A stretch of DNA of 64,000 nt from Lutimaribacter pacificus (GCF_900142185.1 NZ_FQZZ01000004.1:186001-250000), one strand, 5' to 3'; shown: positions 8,880 to 17,681, counted from the first letter of the stretch. Numbers and translations are program-made. The notes: generated by a model not told the origin, from the letters alone.

Positions 8880-9854
8880 TTACTCGGGCACGCAGATCTG
8901 CCCGGCACCGATCGCCCTGATCGTCCGCGCCACCAGCCCGGCGATCACCACCACCAGCACCGCCAGCGTCACCAGCCCGAAAATCTCATGCGCCGCACTG
9001 CCGGTCGCTTCGGCAAAACGGAAGCTGGCGATGGTCACGGCGGCAAAGGGAAAGCTCAGCGCCCAGAACGACAGGGCGAAGGGCAGCTTCACGATGCGCG
9101 GCAGGTTCACCGCCACGATCAGCGTGAACAGGTAGGCCATGTTGATCAGCAACCGGGCAAAGGCGTCGACCTCGCCGGTCAGGCGCATCCAAGACAGGAA
9201 GGCCACCGCCGGCGGCGCGATCAGGATCACCAGCGTCGGCTGCAGCTTGCCCGGCATCGGGTCGTGAAAGATCAGCCGGTTCATCACCAGCGTCAGCAGC
9301 ACGATCCAGAACAGCAGCCCCACCGCCATGAAATACCAGCTGATCTCGACATAGCCCAGCGGCACGCCCACGATCGGCACCAGCACGTTGCCCACCGCCG
9401 GGATGAACCACGCCGGCGTCAGGTGCCCGGTCTGGAACGACCGGGACGAAATCCAGCCCGACACCACCGCGATGGTCAGCACGCCCTGCAGCGCCATGCC
9501 CAGCAGCCACAGCATATGGGCCACCGGCGGGGCCATCGCATGGGTCGCCGTCGCCAGCAGCAGCAGCGAGATCGAGATTGCAGGGAAAAAGGCAAGCCGC
9601 ACCGGATGATGCCATTCCTGCGCCACCGCCTGCGGATAGCGCAGGATCTTGAGCGTATAGAGCGCGGCAATGACCACACCCGCCGCCACCGTCGCCCAAT
9701 AGACGGCGAGCGAGACACCGGGCGGGACGCCCATCGCCGACTCGGCCGCATGCAATGCCAGCGTCAGGCCGGAAAGCCCCATCACCACGGCAAAGAACGG
9801 CACCGGGAAATGTTCCAGCCGGTTACCGGCCCCGGCCTCTGTCGCGTCGGTCAT
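8880..9854 (-). CDS. TDT/SLAC1-family anion channel or exporter
   Basis: 324 residues with about ten transmembrane helices, starting FPVPFFAVVMGLSGLTLAL, the first-helix signature of the tellurite-resistance/dicarboxylate transporter (TDT) family that includes TehA, Mae1, plant SLAC1 and the yeast sulfite pump Ssu1. It ends the three-gene unit that begins with the sulfide:quinone oxidoreductase-like gene, with gaps of only 14 and 19 bases. This context makes a sulfur oxyanion such as sulfite a more attractive substrate than tellurite or malate, but that is inference. The ribosome site GGAAAGGG fits the ATG. Confidence 0.85.
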   Translation of the reverse strand: MTDATEAGAGNRLEHFPVPFFAVVMGLSGLTLALHAAESAMGVPPGVSLAVYWATVAAGVVIAALYTLKILRYPQAVAQEWHHPVRLAFFPAISISLLLLATATHAMAPPVAHMLWLLGMALQGVLTIAVVSGWISSRSFQTGHLTPAWFIPAVGNVLVPIVGVPLGYVEISWYFMAVGLLFWIVLLTLVMNRLIFHDPMPGKLQPTLVILIAPPAVAFLSWMRLTGEVDAFARLLINMAYLFTLIVAVNLPRIVKLPFALSFWALSFPFAAVTIASFRFAEATGSAAHEIFGLVTLAVLVVVIAGLVARTIRAIGAGQICVPE

Positions 9855-9873
9855 GGGCTGCCCTTTCCTGCTG

Positions 9874-10233
9874 TCAGCCGTCCTGCGCCTCGGGGCCCCT
9901 GATCAGCGCCTGTGCGGTATAGACAAGGATCGCGATCCCCACCGCACCGGCCACCGCCACGCCCAGCAGGACGATCACGTCGACAGGCCCACCTATATCG
10001 GCAAAACTGGAACTCGTCATCTGCTGCACGAAGATCACCGCCGCGATGGCCCCCACCGGCATCGACAGCTGCGCCAGCAGGAATTTCCGCATCGACATCG
10101 ACCGGTCGCGGATCAGCACGTAGAGATAGGCCGCCGTGATCAGCGCCGCGACGATCACCATCGCCCAGAACAGCCCCTTGCCGAACATCTCTTCCCACAC
10201 GGCGATCAGGGTTTCGAGTGTCAGTTCCTTCAT
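9874..10233 (-). CDS. DUF5368-type small membrane protein
   Basis: 119 residues with three predicted membrane helices (about 18-40, 53-70 and 80-105) and a short charged N-terminus (MKELTLETLIAVWEEMFGKG). From memory this matches the Rhodobacterales DUF5368 family, which has no known function. It lies between an exported flavin oxidoreductase gene and a TDT anion channel gene in one compact operon. It may therefore be a membrane partner of either: an anchor or quinone-side subunit for the oxidoreductase, or an auxiliary of the channel. No catalytic motif, haem ligand pair or cysteine is visible. Confidence 0.75.
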   Translation of the reverse strand: MKELTLETLIAVWEEMFGKGLFWAMVIVAALITAAYLYVLIRDRSMSMRKFLLAQLSMPVGAIAAVIFVQQMTSSSFADIGGPVDVIVLLGVAVAGAVGIAILVYTAQALIRGPEAQDG

Positions 10234-10247
10234 CGCGTCCCCTCCTC

Positions 10248-11561
10248 TCAGGCCTTGCCGCGCAGCATGGCGTTATAGGTGGCCTTCAGCGCCACCTCTT
10301 TCATCAGCCAGCTGATCCACAACTCTTCCAGCGGCGCGATCACGCCGGGGAAGCTGGGGGTAAGGTTGTTGTAATCGAACTCGATCAGCATCGCGCGGCC
10401 CACGCGGGTGATCAGCGGGCACGAGGTATAGCCGTTATAGGTCGTGTCCGTGGTGTCACCCGCGATCTGCGCGACCAGGTGATCCTCGACCACCGGCACC
10501 TGCCACTTGGCGCTGGCCGCGGTCTTGCCCTTGGGCACGCCGGCCACGTCGCCACAGGCGAACACGTTGGGGTAACGGTTGTGGCGCAGGGTGTATTGAT
10601 CCACCTCGACCCAGCCCTGGTCGACCCATTTGTCAGCCCAGCTCAGCCCCGACTGGCGGATCACCTCCGGCGCGCGCTGCGGCGGGATCACGTTGGTGAA
10701 ATCGTAATCGGTTTCATGCTCGATCCCGTCGGCATCCTCGAAGGTCAGCACCTTCCGACCCGGGTCCATGCGTTTCAGCACCATCCGCATCTGCGTGCCG
10801 ATACCGCGGTCGCCGAACAGCATCCGCACCTTTTCGGCCACGATCGGCACACCGAACAACGCGCCCGACGGGTTCCAGTATTCGATCTCGACCTTGTCGC
10901 GGTTACCCTTGCGGCTGGCGTAATCCTCGGTGAGGAACGTGTATTTCAGCGGTGCGCCGGCGCATTTCATCTCGGTCGCCGGGCGGAAGAACACCGCCTT
11001 GCCCCCTTCCGAGGTAAAGCGGTCCATCTCGGCCCAGGTCTTTGCCGCGTAATCGGGCCCGGCATAGACCGCGCCGATCCCGTCGCGGCCCACCATGCCA
11101 AGGTCGAACCCTTCCACGGCATCCCAATCCAGGCTCAACCCCGGCGCGGTGACAAGGTAATCATATTGCAGCTTCGTGCCGCCCGCGGTGGTGACCGTCC
11201 TGGCCTCGGGGTCGATTTCGGCGGCGTATTCGGCCACCAGCGTGACACCCGCCGGCAACCATTCGGCAGTCTGGCTGACCGAGTAATCGGCAGGCTTCAG
11301 CCCGGCCGCGATCAGGGTAAAGCCCGGCTGGTACCAGTGCTGGGCACGGCCATCGACGATGGTGATCTCGGCACCCTCCAGCCGTTCGACCAGGCGGTTG
11401 GCCAATGCGGTGCCGGCGGCGCCGGCCCCGAGGATCACGATCTTTGCCCTGGTGGCGACCTTCTGTGCCCGGGCGGGGCCGACATTCGCCGCCAGCAGGG
11501 CGGCACCGCCGGCAAGGCCCAGAAAACCGCGACGGGACGGCAGAAACTTGTCCGATGTCAT
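10248..11561 (-). CDS. Sulfide:quinone oxidoreductase-like FAD enzyme with Tat signal
   Basis: 437 residues from the ATG at 11561, which has GTGGAG 8 bases upstream; an in-frame codon 18 bases earlier lacks this. A Tat signal (PSRRGFLGLAGGAAL...ARAQ, residues 8-33) implies folded export. The FAD motif GAGAAG is at 45-50. Two cysteines sit in SQR-like settings, KCAGAP (C200) and YTSCPL (C381), as in the type II (mitochondrial-like) enzymes that oxidise sulfide at a disulfide and pass electrons to quinone. The C-terminal amphipathic helix (LEELWISWLMKEVAL) fits membrane attachment. It is first in an operon with DUF5368 and TDT genes. A flavocytochrome-c-like partner is not seen. Confidence 0.82.
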   Translation of the reverse strand: MTSDKFLPSRRGFLGLAGGAALLAANVGPARAQKVATRAKIVILGAGAAGTALANRLVERLEGAEITIVDGRAQHWYQPGFTLIAAGLKPADYSVSQTAEWLPAGVTLVAEYAAEIDPEARTVTTAGGTKLQYDYLVTAPGLSLDWDAVEGFDLGMVGRDGIGAVYAGPDYAAKTWAEMDRFTSEGGKAVFFRPATEMKCAGAPLKYTFLTEDYASRKGNRDKVEIEYWNPSGALFGVPIVAEKVRMLFGDRGIGTQMRMVLKRMDPGRKVLTFEDADGIEHETDYDFTNVIPPQRAPEVIRQSGLSWADKWVDQGWVEVDQYTLRHNRYPNVFACGDVAGVPKGKTAASAKWQVPVVEDHLVAQIAGDTTDTTYNGYTSCPLITRVGRAMLIEFDYNNLTPSFPGVIAPLEELWISWLMKEVALKATYNAMLRGKA

Positions 11562-11682
11562 GCGCGTACTCCACTGCATACATCATCATTTCCGCATATG
11601 TCGGGCACCCTGCGCTTTGACCCAGATCAAACCGCAGGCCGATATATCCCGAACGCGCCGCGACGGATCGCCCCGCCACCCC

Positions 11683-12555
11683 TTACATCAGCCCCAGCAG
11701 CCTTGCCGCGTTGTTCTTGACGATGTCGGGGCGGATCTCGTCGCGGATGTCGATCTTTTCGAAATCGGCCAGCCAGCGTTCCGGTGTGATCATCGGCCAG
11801 TCCGACCCGAACAGCACCTTCTTCTTCAGGATCGAATTGCAGTAGCGCACCAGGATCGGCGGAAAATATTTCGGCGACCAGCCCGACAGGTCGATATAGA
11901 CATTGGGCTTGTGCTGGGCGACCGACAGCGCCTCTTCCTGCCAGGGGAAGGACGGGTGCGCCATGATGATCTTCATGTCGGGGAAATCCACCGCCACGTC
12001 ATCCAGATACATCGGGTTCGAGAATTTCAGCCGCATCCCGTTGCCGCCGCGCATCCCCGAGCCGACGCCGGTCTGCCCGGTGTGGAACAACCCGATGCAG
12101 CCATGTTCGGCCAACAGCTCGTAGAACGGATAGGCCATGCGGTCATTGGGGAAAAACCCCTGCATCGTGGGGTGGAACTTGAACCCCTTTATGCCGTGCT
12201 CCTCGATCAGGCGGCGTGCCTCGCGCAGGGCCATCTTGCCCTTCCACGGATCGACCGAGGCAAAGGGGATCAGCACGTCGCTGTTTTCGCGGACCAGCTC
12301 GATCACCTCGTCGTTGGAATAGCGGCGATAGCCGGTTTCGCGCTCGGCATCGACGGGAAAGATCACCGCCGCGATGTTCTGCGCGCGGAAATGCGCGGCG
12401 GTTTCCGGGATCGTCGGCGGGTGCTGCCACGGCGCCCCGAAATAGCGCGCCATCGTGGATTGCAGATCGTCATAGCCGTCATCGGCATGGCAGCCGCAGG
12501 GTTCCTCGGCATGGGTGTGGATGTCGATGGCACGGATTTTATCCAGGTCGATCAT
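11683..12555 (-). CDS. Metal-dependent amidohydrolase, probably 4-hydroxyphenyl-beta-ketoacyl-CoA hydrolase
   Basis: 290 residues of the amidohydrolase-2 superfamily. Metal-site signatures are IDIHTHAE (13-20), the strand motif KGFKFHP (about 124-130), a His near GLFHTGQT, MAHPSFPWQ and the late Asp in FGSDWPMI. It is the last gene of the feruloyl-CoA synthase unit. In the Agrobacterium hydroxycinnamate pathway an amidohydrolase-fold protein in the same neighbourhood cleaves the beta-keto-acyl-CoA formed by beta-oxidative shortening, and I assign this one by analogy. A decarboxylase of the same fold (ACMSD-like) is the main alternative. No signal peptide, so it is cytoplasmic. Confidence 0.72.
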   Translation of the reverse strand: MIDLDKIRAIDIHTHAEEPCGCHADDGYDDLQSTMARYFGAPWQHPPTIPETAAHFRAQNIAAVIFPVDAERETGYRRYSNDEVIELVRENSDVLIPFASVDPWKGKMALREARRLIEEHGIKGFKFHPTMQGFFPNDRMAYPFYELLAEHGCIGLFHTGQTGVGSGMRGGNGMRLKFSNPMYLDDVAVDFPDMKIIMAHPSFPWQEEALSVAQHKPNVYIDLSGWSPKYFPPILVRYCNSILKKKVLFGSDWPMITPERWLADFEKIDIRDEIRPDIVKNNAARLLGLM

Positions 12556-12597
12556 CGGGGCCTCCTTTCAGCTACAGCGCTTGTGGCGGGGACACGG

Positions 12598-12646
12598 GCG
12601 AGGGGCCTGCCCCTCGCGCTCCCCGGAGTATTTGCGGCAAGATGAA
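12598..12646. repeat. Intergenic repeat copy 2 with hairpin
   Basis: A 9-bp perfect stem GCGAGGGGC/GCCCCTCGC (12598-12617) is joined to CCCCGGAGTATTTGC...GATGAA (12621-12646), the reverse orientation of copy 1. It fills the space between fcs and the amidohydrolase gene, both on the minus strand. The hairpin matches that of the copy near 59542 almost exactly. Confidence 0.8.
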
Positions 12647-12647
12647 G

Positions 12648-14429
12648 TCATGGCCGGATCACGGCCGGGTCGGACTCGTCGTAGAGCCGGGCCAGCAGGC
12701 CGGCGCGGCGGGTCAGCACCTTGCGGGTGTTGAGGTTGCCCTTGGCTGTCATCTCCTGCGCCTCGAGGCTGGGCGGCTCGGTCAGGATCATGGCCCGGCC
12801 GACGCGGGTGGACGACCCGGTGGCCGAGGCGGCCAGCGGGGCAAGGCGGGCGCGCACCTCTTCCATTCGGGCGGGATCGGCGCAGGCGCCGTCGCCCGTC
12901 GCCGGGCTGGCGGGAAAGATCAGTACGCCCAGTTCGGCGCGGTCATGGCCGGTGACGACGATATCGGCGGCCAGCCCGTCCAGCGCCGTCATGAGCTGCC
13001 CGCGCAGCGCCGCGACACGCACCCAGGTGCCCGAGGTCAGCTTGAAATCCTCGGATATGCGCCCGTCGAACCGCATCCCCCGGTCGGGGTCGTTCTCGTC
13101 CACGAAACGCACCGCGTCGCCGGTGATCAGGAACCTCTCGGGATCGAAGGCGGCGGCGGTTTTTTCCGCATCCTCGAAATAGCCCGGCATGATGTTGGGG
13201 CCCTTGACGCGCAACTCGTAGCGGCCTTCGTCCTCCGGGATCAGCTTGACCTCGGTGCCCGCCAGCGGCGCACCGACGATGCCGGACCGGGTGATGCGCT
13301 CATGCGTCAGCAGCACGGCGGGGGCGGTTTCGGTCATGCCCCAGCTGCTGACCATCAGCGGCACCTTGCCTGTCACCTCGCGCGCCATGTCGCCCAGCGC
13401 GTCCCAGGTTTCCTGCGGCAGCGACGCGCCCGCGTAAAAGGTGAAATGCAGCCCCGTGAAGAACCGCCGCCGCAGACCGGCATCCGCGCGCAGCGCCGCG
13501 ACCTGCCGGGCATAGCCCACGGGCACGTTGAACGACAGCGTGCCGGTGTGCATCTGCATGTTTTCCAGCGTGCGGGGAAACAGCGCATCGGTCGGCTTGC
13601 CGTCGTCGATGTAAAGCGCGCCGCCATTGGCCAGCATCATGTTGAAATTATGCGAGCCGCCAAAGACGTGGTTCCAGGGCAGCCAGTCGAGGATCTTGGG
13701 CGGCTCGGTCCGCAGGACCGGAAAGGCGTCGGCGATCTGGGTCTGGTTCACGCACATCATGCGATGCGTCGTCAGCACGCCCTTCGGATTCGAGGTGGAG
13801 CCCGAGGTAAACAGGATCTTGCCCACCGTGTCGGGTGTGACCTGCGCATGGGCGGCATCCACATCGGCCCGGCCGCCCTGCAGCGCGCGGGCCATCGGGA
13901 TCACCGGGCGCGGCGCGCCCTCGGGCCGGCTGGCCAGAACGGGGATACCGGCCAGTTGCGGCAGGGCCAGCGCCTCGGCATAGCGGGCGGCGTCGTCGAC
14001 CCAGATCAGCGACGGGCGCACCTTTTCCACCACGTAAAGCAGCCGGTCATGGGCGCCTGGGATCAGCGAATACTGTTCCGCCACCGGCACGTTCGCGCGG
14101 CCGACATATTGCGCGGCCAGCGCCAGCAGCCCGTGATCGACCGAGTTGCCCGAGATCATCAGCACCGGCCCCTGCCCCGGCTGGTCCAGCAGCCACGCGG
14201 CCAGCGCGCGCACCTGTTCCAGCGCCTCGGCATAGCGCACCTCGCGCCAGCCGGGGCCGGAGCGTTCGGCCAGGAACACCGCATCGGGCGTTCTGGCGGC
14301 CCAGTCGTGCAGCCAGTCGCCGGTGGTGCCGGCCACCGGCCCAAGCGCATGGCGCGAGGTCAGGATGACGGCACCGTCGTCGCGCCGGGTGCGGGTCACG
14401 GATTGGGGAACGATATGAGAGTCGGTCAT
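12648..14429 (-). CDS. fcs: Feruloyl-CoA synthase (AMP-forming hydroxycinnamate:CoA ligase)
   Basis: 593 residues of the ANL adenylate-forming superfamily. The P-loop ILFTSGSTSNPKGVLTTH is at about 209-226, the adenine motif SSWGMTETAP near 365, the ribose-binding Asp in FLITGDAVRF, and the C-terminal catalytic Lys in EMTAKGNLNTRKVL. It activates ferulate, coumarate or caffeate to the CoA thioester, the first step of hydroxycinnamate degradation. The closest named family is feruloyl-CoA synthase, supported by the adjacent crotonase and MarR genes. The gene starts 3 bases after marR ends. No vanillin dehydrogenase is present in the window, so the aldehyde or acid produced must be handled elsewhere. 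Confidence 0.87.
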   Translation of the reverse strand: MTDSHIVPQSVTRTRRDDGAVILTSRHALGPVAGTTGDWLHDWAARTPDAVFLAERSGPGWREVRYAEALEQVRALAAWLLDQPGQGPVLMISGNSVDHGLLALAAQYVGRANVPVAEQYSLIPGAHDRLLYVVEKVRPSLIWVDDAARYAEALALPQLAGIPVLASRPEGAPRPVIPMARALQGGRADVDAAHAQVTPDTVGKILFTSGSTSNPKGVLTTHRMMCVNQTQIADAFPVLRTEPPKILDWLPWNHVFGGSHNFNMMLANGGALYIDDGKPTDALFPRTLENMQMHTGTLSFNVPVGYARQVAALRADAGLRRRFFTGLHFTFYAGASLPQETWDALGDMAREVTGKVPLMVSSWGMTETAPAVLLTHERITRSGIVGAPLAGTEVKLIPEDEGRYELRVKGPNIMPGYFEDAEKTAAAFDPERFLITGDAVRFVDENDPDRGMRFDGRISEDFKLTSGTWVRVAALRGQLMTALDGLAADIVVTGHDRAELGVLIFPASPATGDGACADPARMEEVRARLAPLAASATGSSTRVGRAMILTEPPSLEAQEMTAKGNLNTRKVLTRRAGLLARLYDESDPAVIRP

Positions 14430-14432
14430 GGC

Positions 14433-14888
14433 TCAGGCCCTGATCCTGGAAAGAAGTTTCACAAGCTCGCGCCGCTCTATCTGCGAAAGGCCGGCGAACA
14501 TCCGGTCCTCATGCGTCAGCAGCGCCAGCCGCGCCTGTTTCTGGCGCATGATCCCGGCGGTGGTGGGCTGCAGCGCGATGGCGCGGCGGTCCCGCGCGCT
14601 GCGTTCGCGGGTGATCCAGTGCGCCTTTTCCAGCGTGTCGATCACCGCCACGCTGTTCGACCGCTCCATGCCCAGCGCCGCGGCCAGTTCGGTCTGGCGC
14701 ACGCCGGGGGCGTTGCAGATCACCGTCAGCGCGGAAAAGGTGGTGATGCGCAGGCCCATCGGCTCCAGCACGCGGGCGGCATCGGCGGTGACCATCGCGG
14801 TCGCGCGTTTCATCGAATAGCCGATCAGCTCGCGCAGGGCGGTATCCAGCGCGGCCTCGGTCAGGACGCTATCGGTTTGGCCTGTCAT
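14433..14888 (-). CDS. MarR-family regulator of the hydroxycinnamate operon
   Basis: 151 residues from the ATG at 14888, which lies 4 bases after the crotonase stop; an in-frame start at 14930 would overlap that gene by about 38 bases. The winged helix (about 45-115) includes RQTELAAALGMERSNSVAVI as recognition region and the wing RSARDRRAIALQPT. It sits between the crotonase and CoA-ligase genes, like CouR/HcaR, which repress such operons until a hydroxycinnamoyl-CoA binds. The likely operator is the palindrome at 15678-15692, just upstream of the crotonase gene. Confidence 0.82.
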   Translation of the reverse strand: MTGQTDSVLTEAALDTALRELIGYSMKRATAMVTADAARVLEPMGLRITTFSALTVICNAPGVRQTELAAALGMERSNSVAVIDTLEKAHWITRERSARDRRAIALQPTTAGIMRQKQARLALLTHEDRMFAGLSQIERRELVKLLSRIRA

Positions 14889-14892
14889 GGCG

Positions 14893-15657
14893 TCACCGGA
14901 ATTGCGGCTGGCGCTTTTCAAGGAAGGCACGCAAGCCTTCCTCGGCGTCGGGGCTGGTCTGGGTCAGCGCGGCGCACAGGCTTTCGGTGAACAGCCCGTC
15001 GGCCTTTGACATGTCCTCGATCCGGCTGAGCGCGTGGATCATCACGTAGTTCGACAGCGACGCGTTCTGCGCGATCTTGCCGGCAAGCTCCATCGCCAGG
15101 CCCATCGCCTCGCCCTCGCCCACGGTATAGTGGCACAGGCCCAGCCGCTCGCCCTGGTCTGCGTCGTATTTGCGCCCGGTGAGCATCATCTCGATCATCC
15201 GGTCGGCACCGAGGATGCGCCCCACCCGCACCGAGGCGCCGCCGCCGACATAGATGCCGCGCCGCCCCTCGGGCAGCTGGAAGATGGTCGAGGGTTCGGC
15301 GATGCGCACATGGGTGGCGGTGGCCAGTTCCAGCCCGCCGCCGATCACCGCGCCGAACATGGCCGACACCACCGGCAGGCCGGAGAACTGGATCTTGTCC
15401 ATCACGCCATGCCACCCGCGCGAGTGGCGCATCGTGCCTTCGGCGTCGCGCTGCACCTGTTCCGACAGGTCCAGCCCCGAGCAGTAATGCCCTGCCGTGC
15501 CGGTCAGCACGGCGACCTTCACCCCCTCGGGCGGGTTCGAGAAGAAACCGTCGAGCGCGGCCAGCAAACGGTCGTTCATCGCGTTGCGCTTGTCGGGGCG
15601 GTTCATGGTCAGAACCGCGATCGGCCCCTCGATCCGGGTTAGCAGGCTGTCCGGCAT
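14893..15657 (-). CDS. Enoyl-CoA hydratase/crotonase-family protein for hydroxycinnamoyl-CoA
   Basis: 254 residues with the crotonase fold: the first oxyanion-hole strand is YCSGLDLSE (about 67-75), the second is MFGAVIGGGLELAT (about 99-112), and the catalytic-Glu segment is LPEGRRGIYVGGG (about 128-140). It hydrates feruloyl- or coumaroyl-CoA; whether it also performs the retro-aldol cleavage to vanillin (Ech type) cannot be told from sequence. The downstream amidohydrolase suggests the beta-oxidative variant. It is first in the crotonase-marR-fcs-amidohydrolase operon, and a MarR-type palindrome lies 21 bases before its start. Confidence 0.85.
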   Translation of the reverse strand: MPDSLLTRIEGPIAVLTMNRPDKRNAMNDRLLAALDGFFSNPPEGVKVAVLTGTAGHYCSGLDLSEQVQRDAEGTMRHSRGWHGVMDKIQFSGLPVVSAMFGAVIGGGLELATATHVRIAEPSTIFQLPEGRRGIYVGGGASVRVGRILGADRMIEMMLTGRKYDADQGERLGLCHYTVGEGEAMGLAMELAGKIAQNASLSNYVMIHALSRIEDMSKADGLFTESLCAALTQTSPDAEEGLRAFLEKRQPQFR

Positions 15658-15677
15658 GTCTCCTCCTCGTGATATTT

Positions 15678-15692
15678 GTTATGCCGTATAAC
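15678..15692. promoter_or_regulatory. MarR-type operator before the crotonase operon
   Basis: GTTAT-GCCGT-ATAAC, a 5+5 palindrome with a 5-base centre, lies 21 bases upstream of the crotonase ATG in the 88-base gap after dctM. The same word (GTTATGC, three bases, ATAAC) occurs at 21768-21782 before the second marR gene, so both units probably respond to related regulators. Confidence 0.65.
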
Positions 15693-15745
15693 TATTATTC
15701 CAGACAAGTTCCAGTCCGAATCCGGTCCCGGCGCGCCGGGACCGG

Positions 15746-17068
15746 TCAATGCAGGATGCGCAGCAGGCCCAGCGTGATCACCGGGAAGGCCACGAGGATC
15801 ACCACGCGAATGATGTCGGAGGCGACGAAATACATCACCGCCCTGTAGGTCTCGAGCATCGGCGTCTTGCGGTCCATCGAGTTGATGACGAACAGGTTCA
15901 TCCCCACCGGCGGCGTGATCAGCCCGACCTCGACCACGATCAGCACGATGATCCCGAACCAGATCGCGGTTTCCTCGGCGTTCAGCCCGAAATCGAGGGC
16001 CGAGATGATCGGAAAGAAGATCGGGATCGTCAGCAGGATCATCGACAGGCTGTCCATGATGCAGCCGAAGACAAGGTAAAGCGCCAGGATGATCGCCAGG
16101 ATCAGCCACGGAGAATAGCCCAGTTCGCCCACCCAGGCCGCCAGTTCCTGCGGCACCTGCGTCAGGGCGAGAAAACCGTTGTAGAACGCCGCGCCAAGCA
16201 CGATGAAAAAGATCATCGCGGTCGAACGCGCGGTGGACAGGAAGCTGTCGGCCAGCCTGTCGCGGGTCAGGCCGCCGTTGAAGAACGCGATGATGCCGGT
16301 GCCCAGCGCGCCGACCGCCGCGCCTTCGGTGGGTGTGAACCAGCCCAGGTAGATGCCCAGCACCACCAGCAGGAACACCAGCAGCACCGGCCAGACGTTG
16401 AACAGCGCGCGGAACCTTTCGCCATAGGGGATCGGTTCGCGCACGCCGGCACTGTCGGGGTTCATCCGCACATAGATCGAGATCGTGATCATATAGCCGA
16501 TCGCCGCCAGGATGCCGGGGATGAAGGCGGCAAGGAACAGCTTGGCGATGTTCTGTTCGGTCAGGATGGCATAGATCACCAGGATGACCGAGGGCGGGAT
16601 CAGGATGCCCAGCGTACCGCCCGCCGCCAGCGTCGCGGTGGAAAACCCGCCGGAATAGCCATAGCGGCGCAGCTCGGGCAGGGCCACCTGCCCCATCGTG
16701 GCGGCGGTGGCCAGCGACGAGCCGCAGATCGCGCCGAAGCCCGCGCAGGCGCCCACCGCCGACATGGCGACACCGCCGCGCCGGTGGCCCAGCCATGCCT
16801 CGGCCGCCTTGAACAGCGCGGTCGACATGCCGCCCAGCGTGGCGAACTGCCCCATCAGCAGGAACATCGGTACGATCGACAGCGAATAGCTGGAAAAGGT
16901 CGTGTAGGTTTCGGATTTCAGCTTGGCCAGCGCGACGGTCCAGCCGCCGGTCACGAAATAGAGCCCGCCCAGCCCGACAAGGAACATCGACAACCCGATC
17001 GGCATCCGCAGGAAGATCAGCAGCAGGAGAACCGGAAACGAGGTCAGCCCGATTTCAAGATTGCTCAA
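15746..17068 (-). CDS. dctM: TRAP transporter large membrane subunit (DctM)
   Basis: 440 residues with 11-12 membrane helices. Family signatures include FLRMPIGLSMFLVG, GACAGFGAICGSSLATAATM, GTLGILIPPSVILVIYAI and ITPPVGMNLFVIN. I place the start at the TTG at 17068, which overlaps the dctQ stop as TTGA; no ATG exists before residue 22 and the N-terminus SNLEIGLTSFPVLLLLIF is needed for the first helix. It forms the sodium-driven translocation unit with DctQ. The two binding-protein genes directly upstream share this single pair of membrane subunits. Confidence 0.92.
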   Translation of the reverse strand: MSNLEIGLTSFPVLLLLIFLRMPIGLSMFLVGLGGLYFVTGGWTVALAKLKSETYTTFSSYSLSIVPMFLLMGQFATLGGMSTALFKAAEAWLGHRRGGVAMSAVGACAGFGAICGSSLATAATMGQVALPELRRYGYSGGFSTATLAAGGTLGILIPPSVILVIYAILTEQNIAKLFLAAFIPGILAAIGYMITISIYVRMNPDSAGVREPIPYGERFRALFNVWPVLLVFLLVVLGIYLGWFTPTEGAAVGALGTGIIAFFNGGLTRDRLADSFLSTARSTAMIFFIVLGAAFYNGFLALTQVPQELAAWVGELGYSPWLILAIILALYLVFGCIMDSLSMILLTIPIFFPIISALDFGLNAEETAIWFGIIVLIVVEVGLITPPVGMNLFVINSMDRKTPMLETYRAVMYFVASDIIRVVILVAFPVITLGLLRILH

Positions 17069-17649
17069 TGGTCCGCCCCCCCGGCCGGCGCGATGATCCT
17101 GCGGCCGGTAAAGAACTCGACACTGCGCACCCCGGCCATGTAGACACCGACGAGCGCGGCCACCACGGCGGCCGCCAGCGACGCGGCATAGCCCCACCAG
17201 ACCGGGAATTGCAGAAGGAAGGTGGTTTCGGTGTAGCGCATCTTGCTGAGCATCCCGTCGTAAAGCCGCCAGGCGATCAGCATCAGCACCAGCGCAAAGA
17301 CAACCTCGACAACCATCTGGATGAACTTGTTGGCATTCACCCCCAGCTTCGAGGTGAAGATATCCACCGTCGCGTGGCCGTTGGTGATCTGGCAAAAGGG
17401 CAGGAAGGCAAAGATCGCGAATGCGATGCCGGCCTCGACCAGCTCGTAATCGCCCAGGATCGGACCGACCCCGGTATCGAGCAGCGTCTGCGTCGCCCCG
17501 CCCAGCAGCGCCTCGCCCAGACCGCTGTGCAGGAAGGTGTTGATGCCACGCCCCAGGACCGAAACGCAGGTCAGCAGGATGAGAAGCGTCAGCACGATCC
17601 CCCCCAGAAGCGCCATGTTGCGGGCCAGTCCGTTCATGAAACGGTGCAT
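17065..17649 (-). CDS. dctQ: TRAP transporter small membrane subunit (DctQ)
   Basis: 194 residues from the ATG at 17649 (MHRFMNGLARNM); a TTG 9 bases earlier has no room for a ribosome site. Four helices are visible: about 11-35, 66-86, 103-122 and 143-165. It is longer than a minimal DctQ because of an insertion between helices 1 and 2 (residues 38-62, LHSGLGEALLGGATQTLLDT). It overlaps the TTG start of dctM by 4 bases. The pair follows two dctP genes in an operon with aromatic catabolic enzymes, so the cargo is probably an aromatic or hydroxyaromatic acid. Confidence 0.9.
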   Translation of the reverse strand: MHRFMNGLARNMALLGGIVLTLLILLTCVSVLGRGINTFLHSGLGEALLGGATQTLLDTGVGPILGDYELVEAGIAFAIFAFLPFCQITNGHATVDIFTSKLGVNANKFIQMVVEVVFALVLMLIAWRLYDGMLSKMRYTETTFLLQFPVWWGYAASLAAAVVAALVGVYMAGVRSVEFFTGRRIIAPAGGADH

Positions 17650-17681
17650 GAGTGCCAATCCCTTTCGGTCGGTTCGGATGC

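Noticed and set aside
12216-14990. A 924-codon plus-strand open frame over the fcs region
   Set aside because: No domain is recognisable, and the minus strand carries an unmistakable feruloyl-CoA synthase with all ANL motifs.
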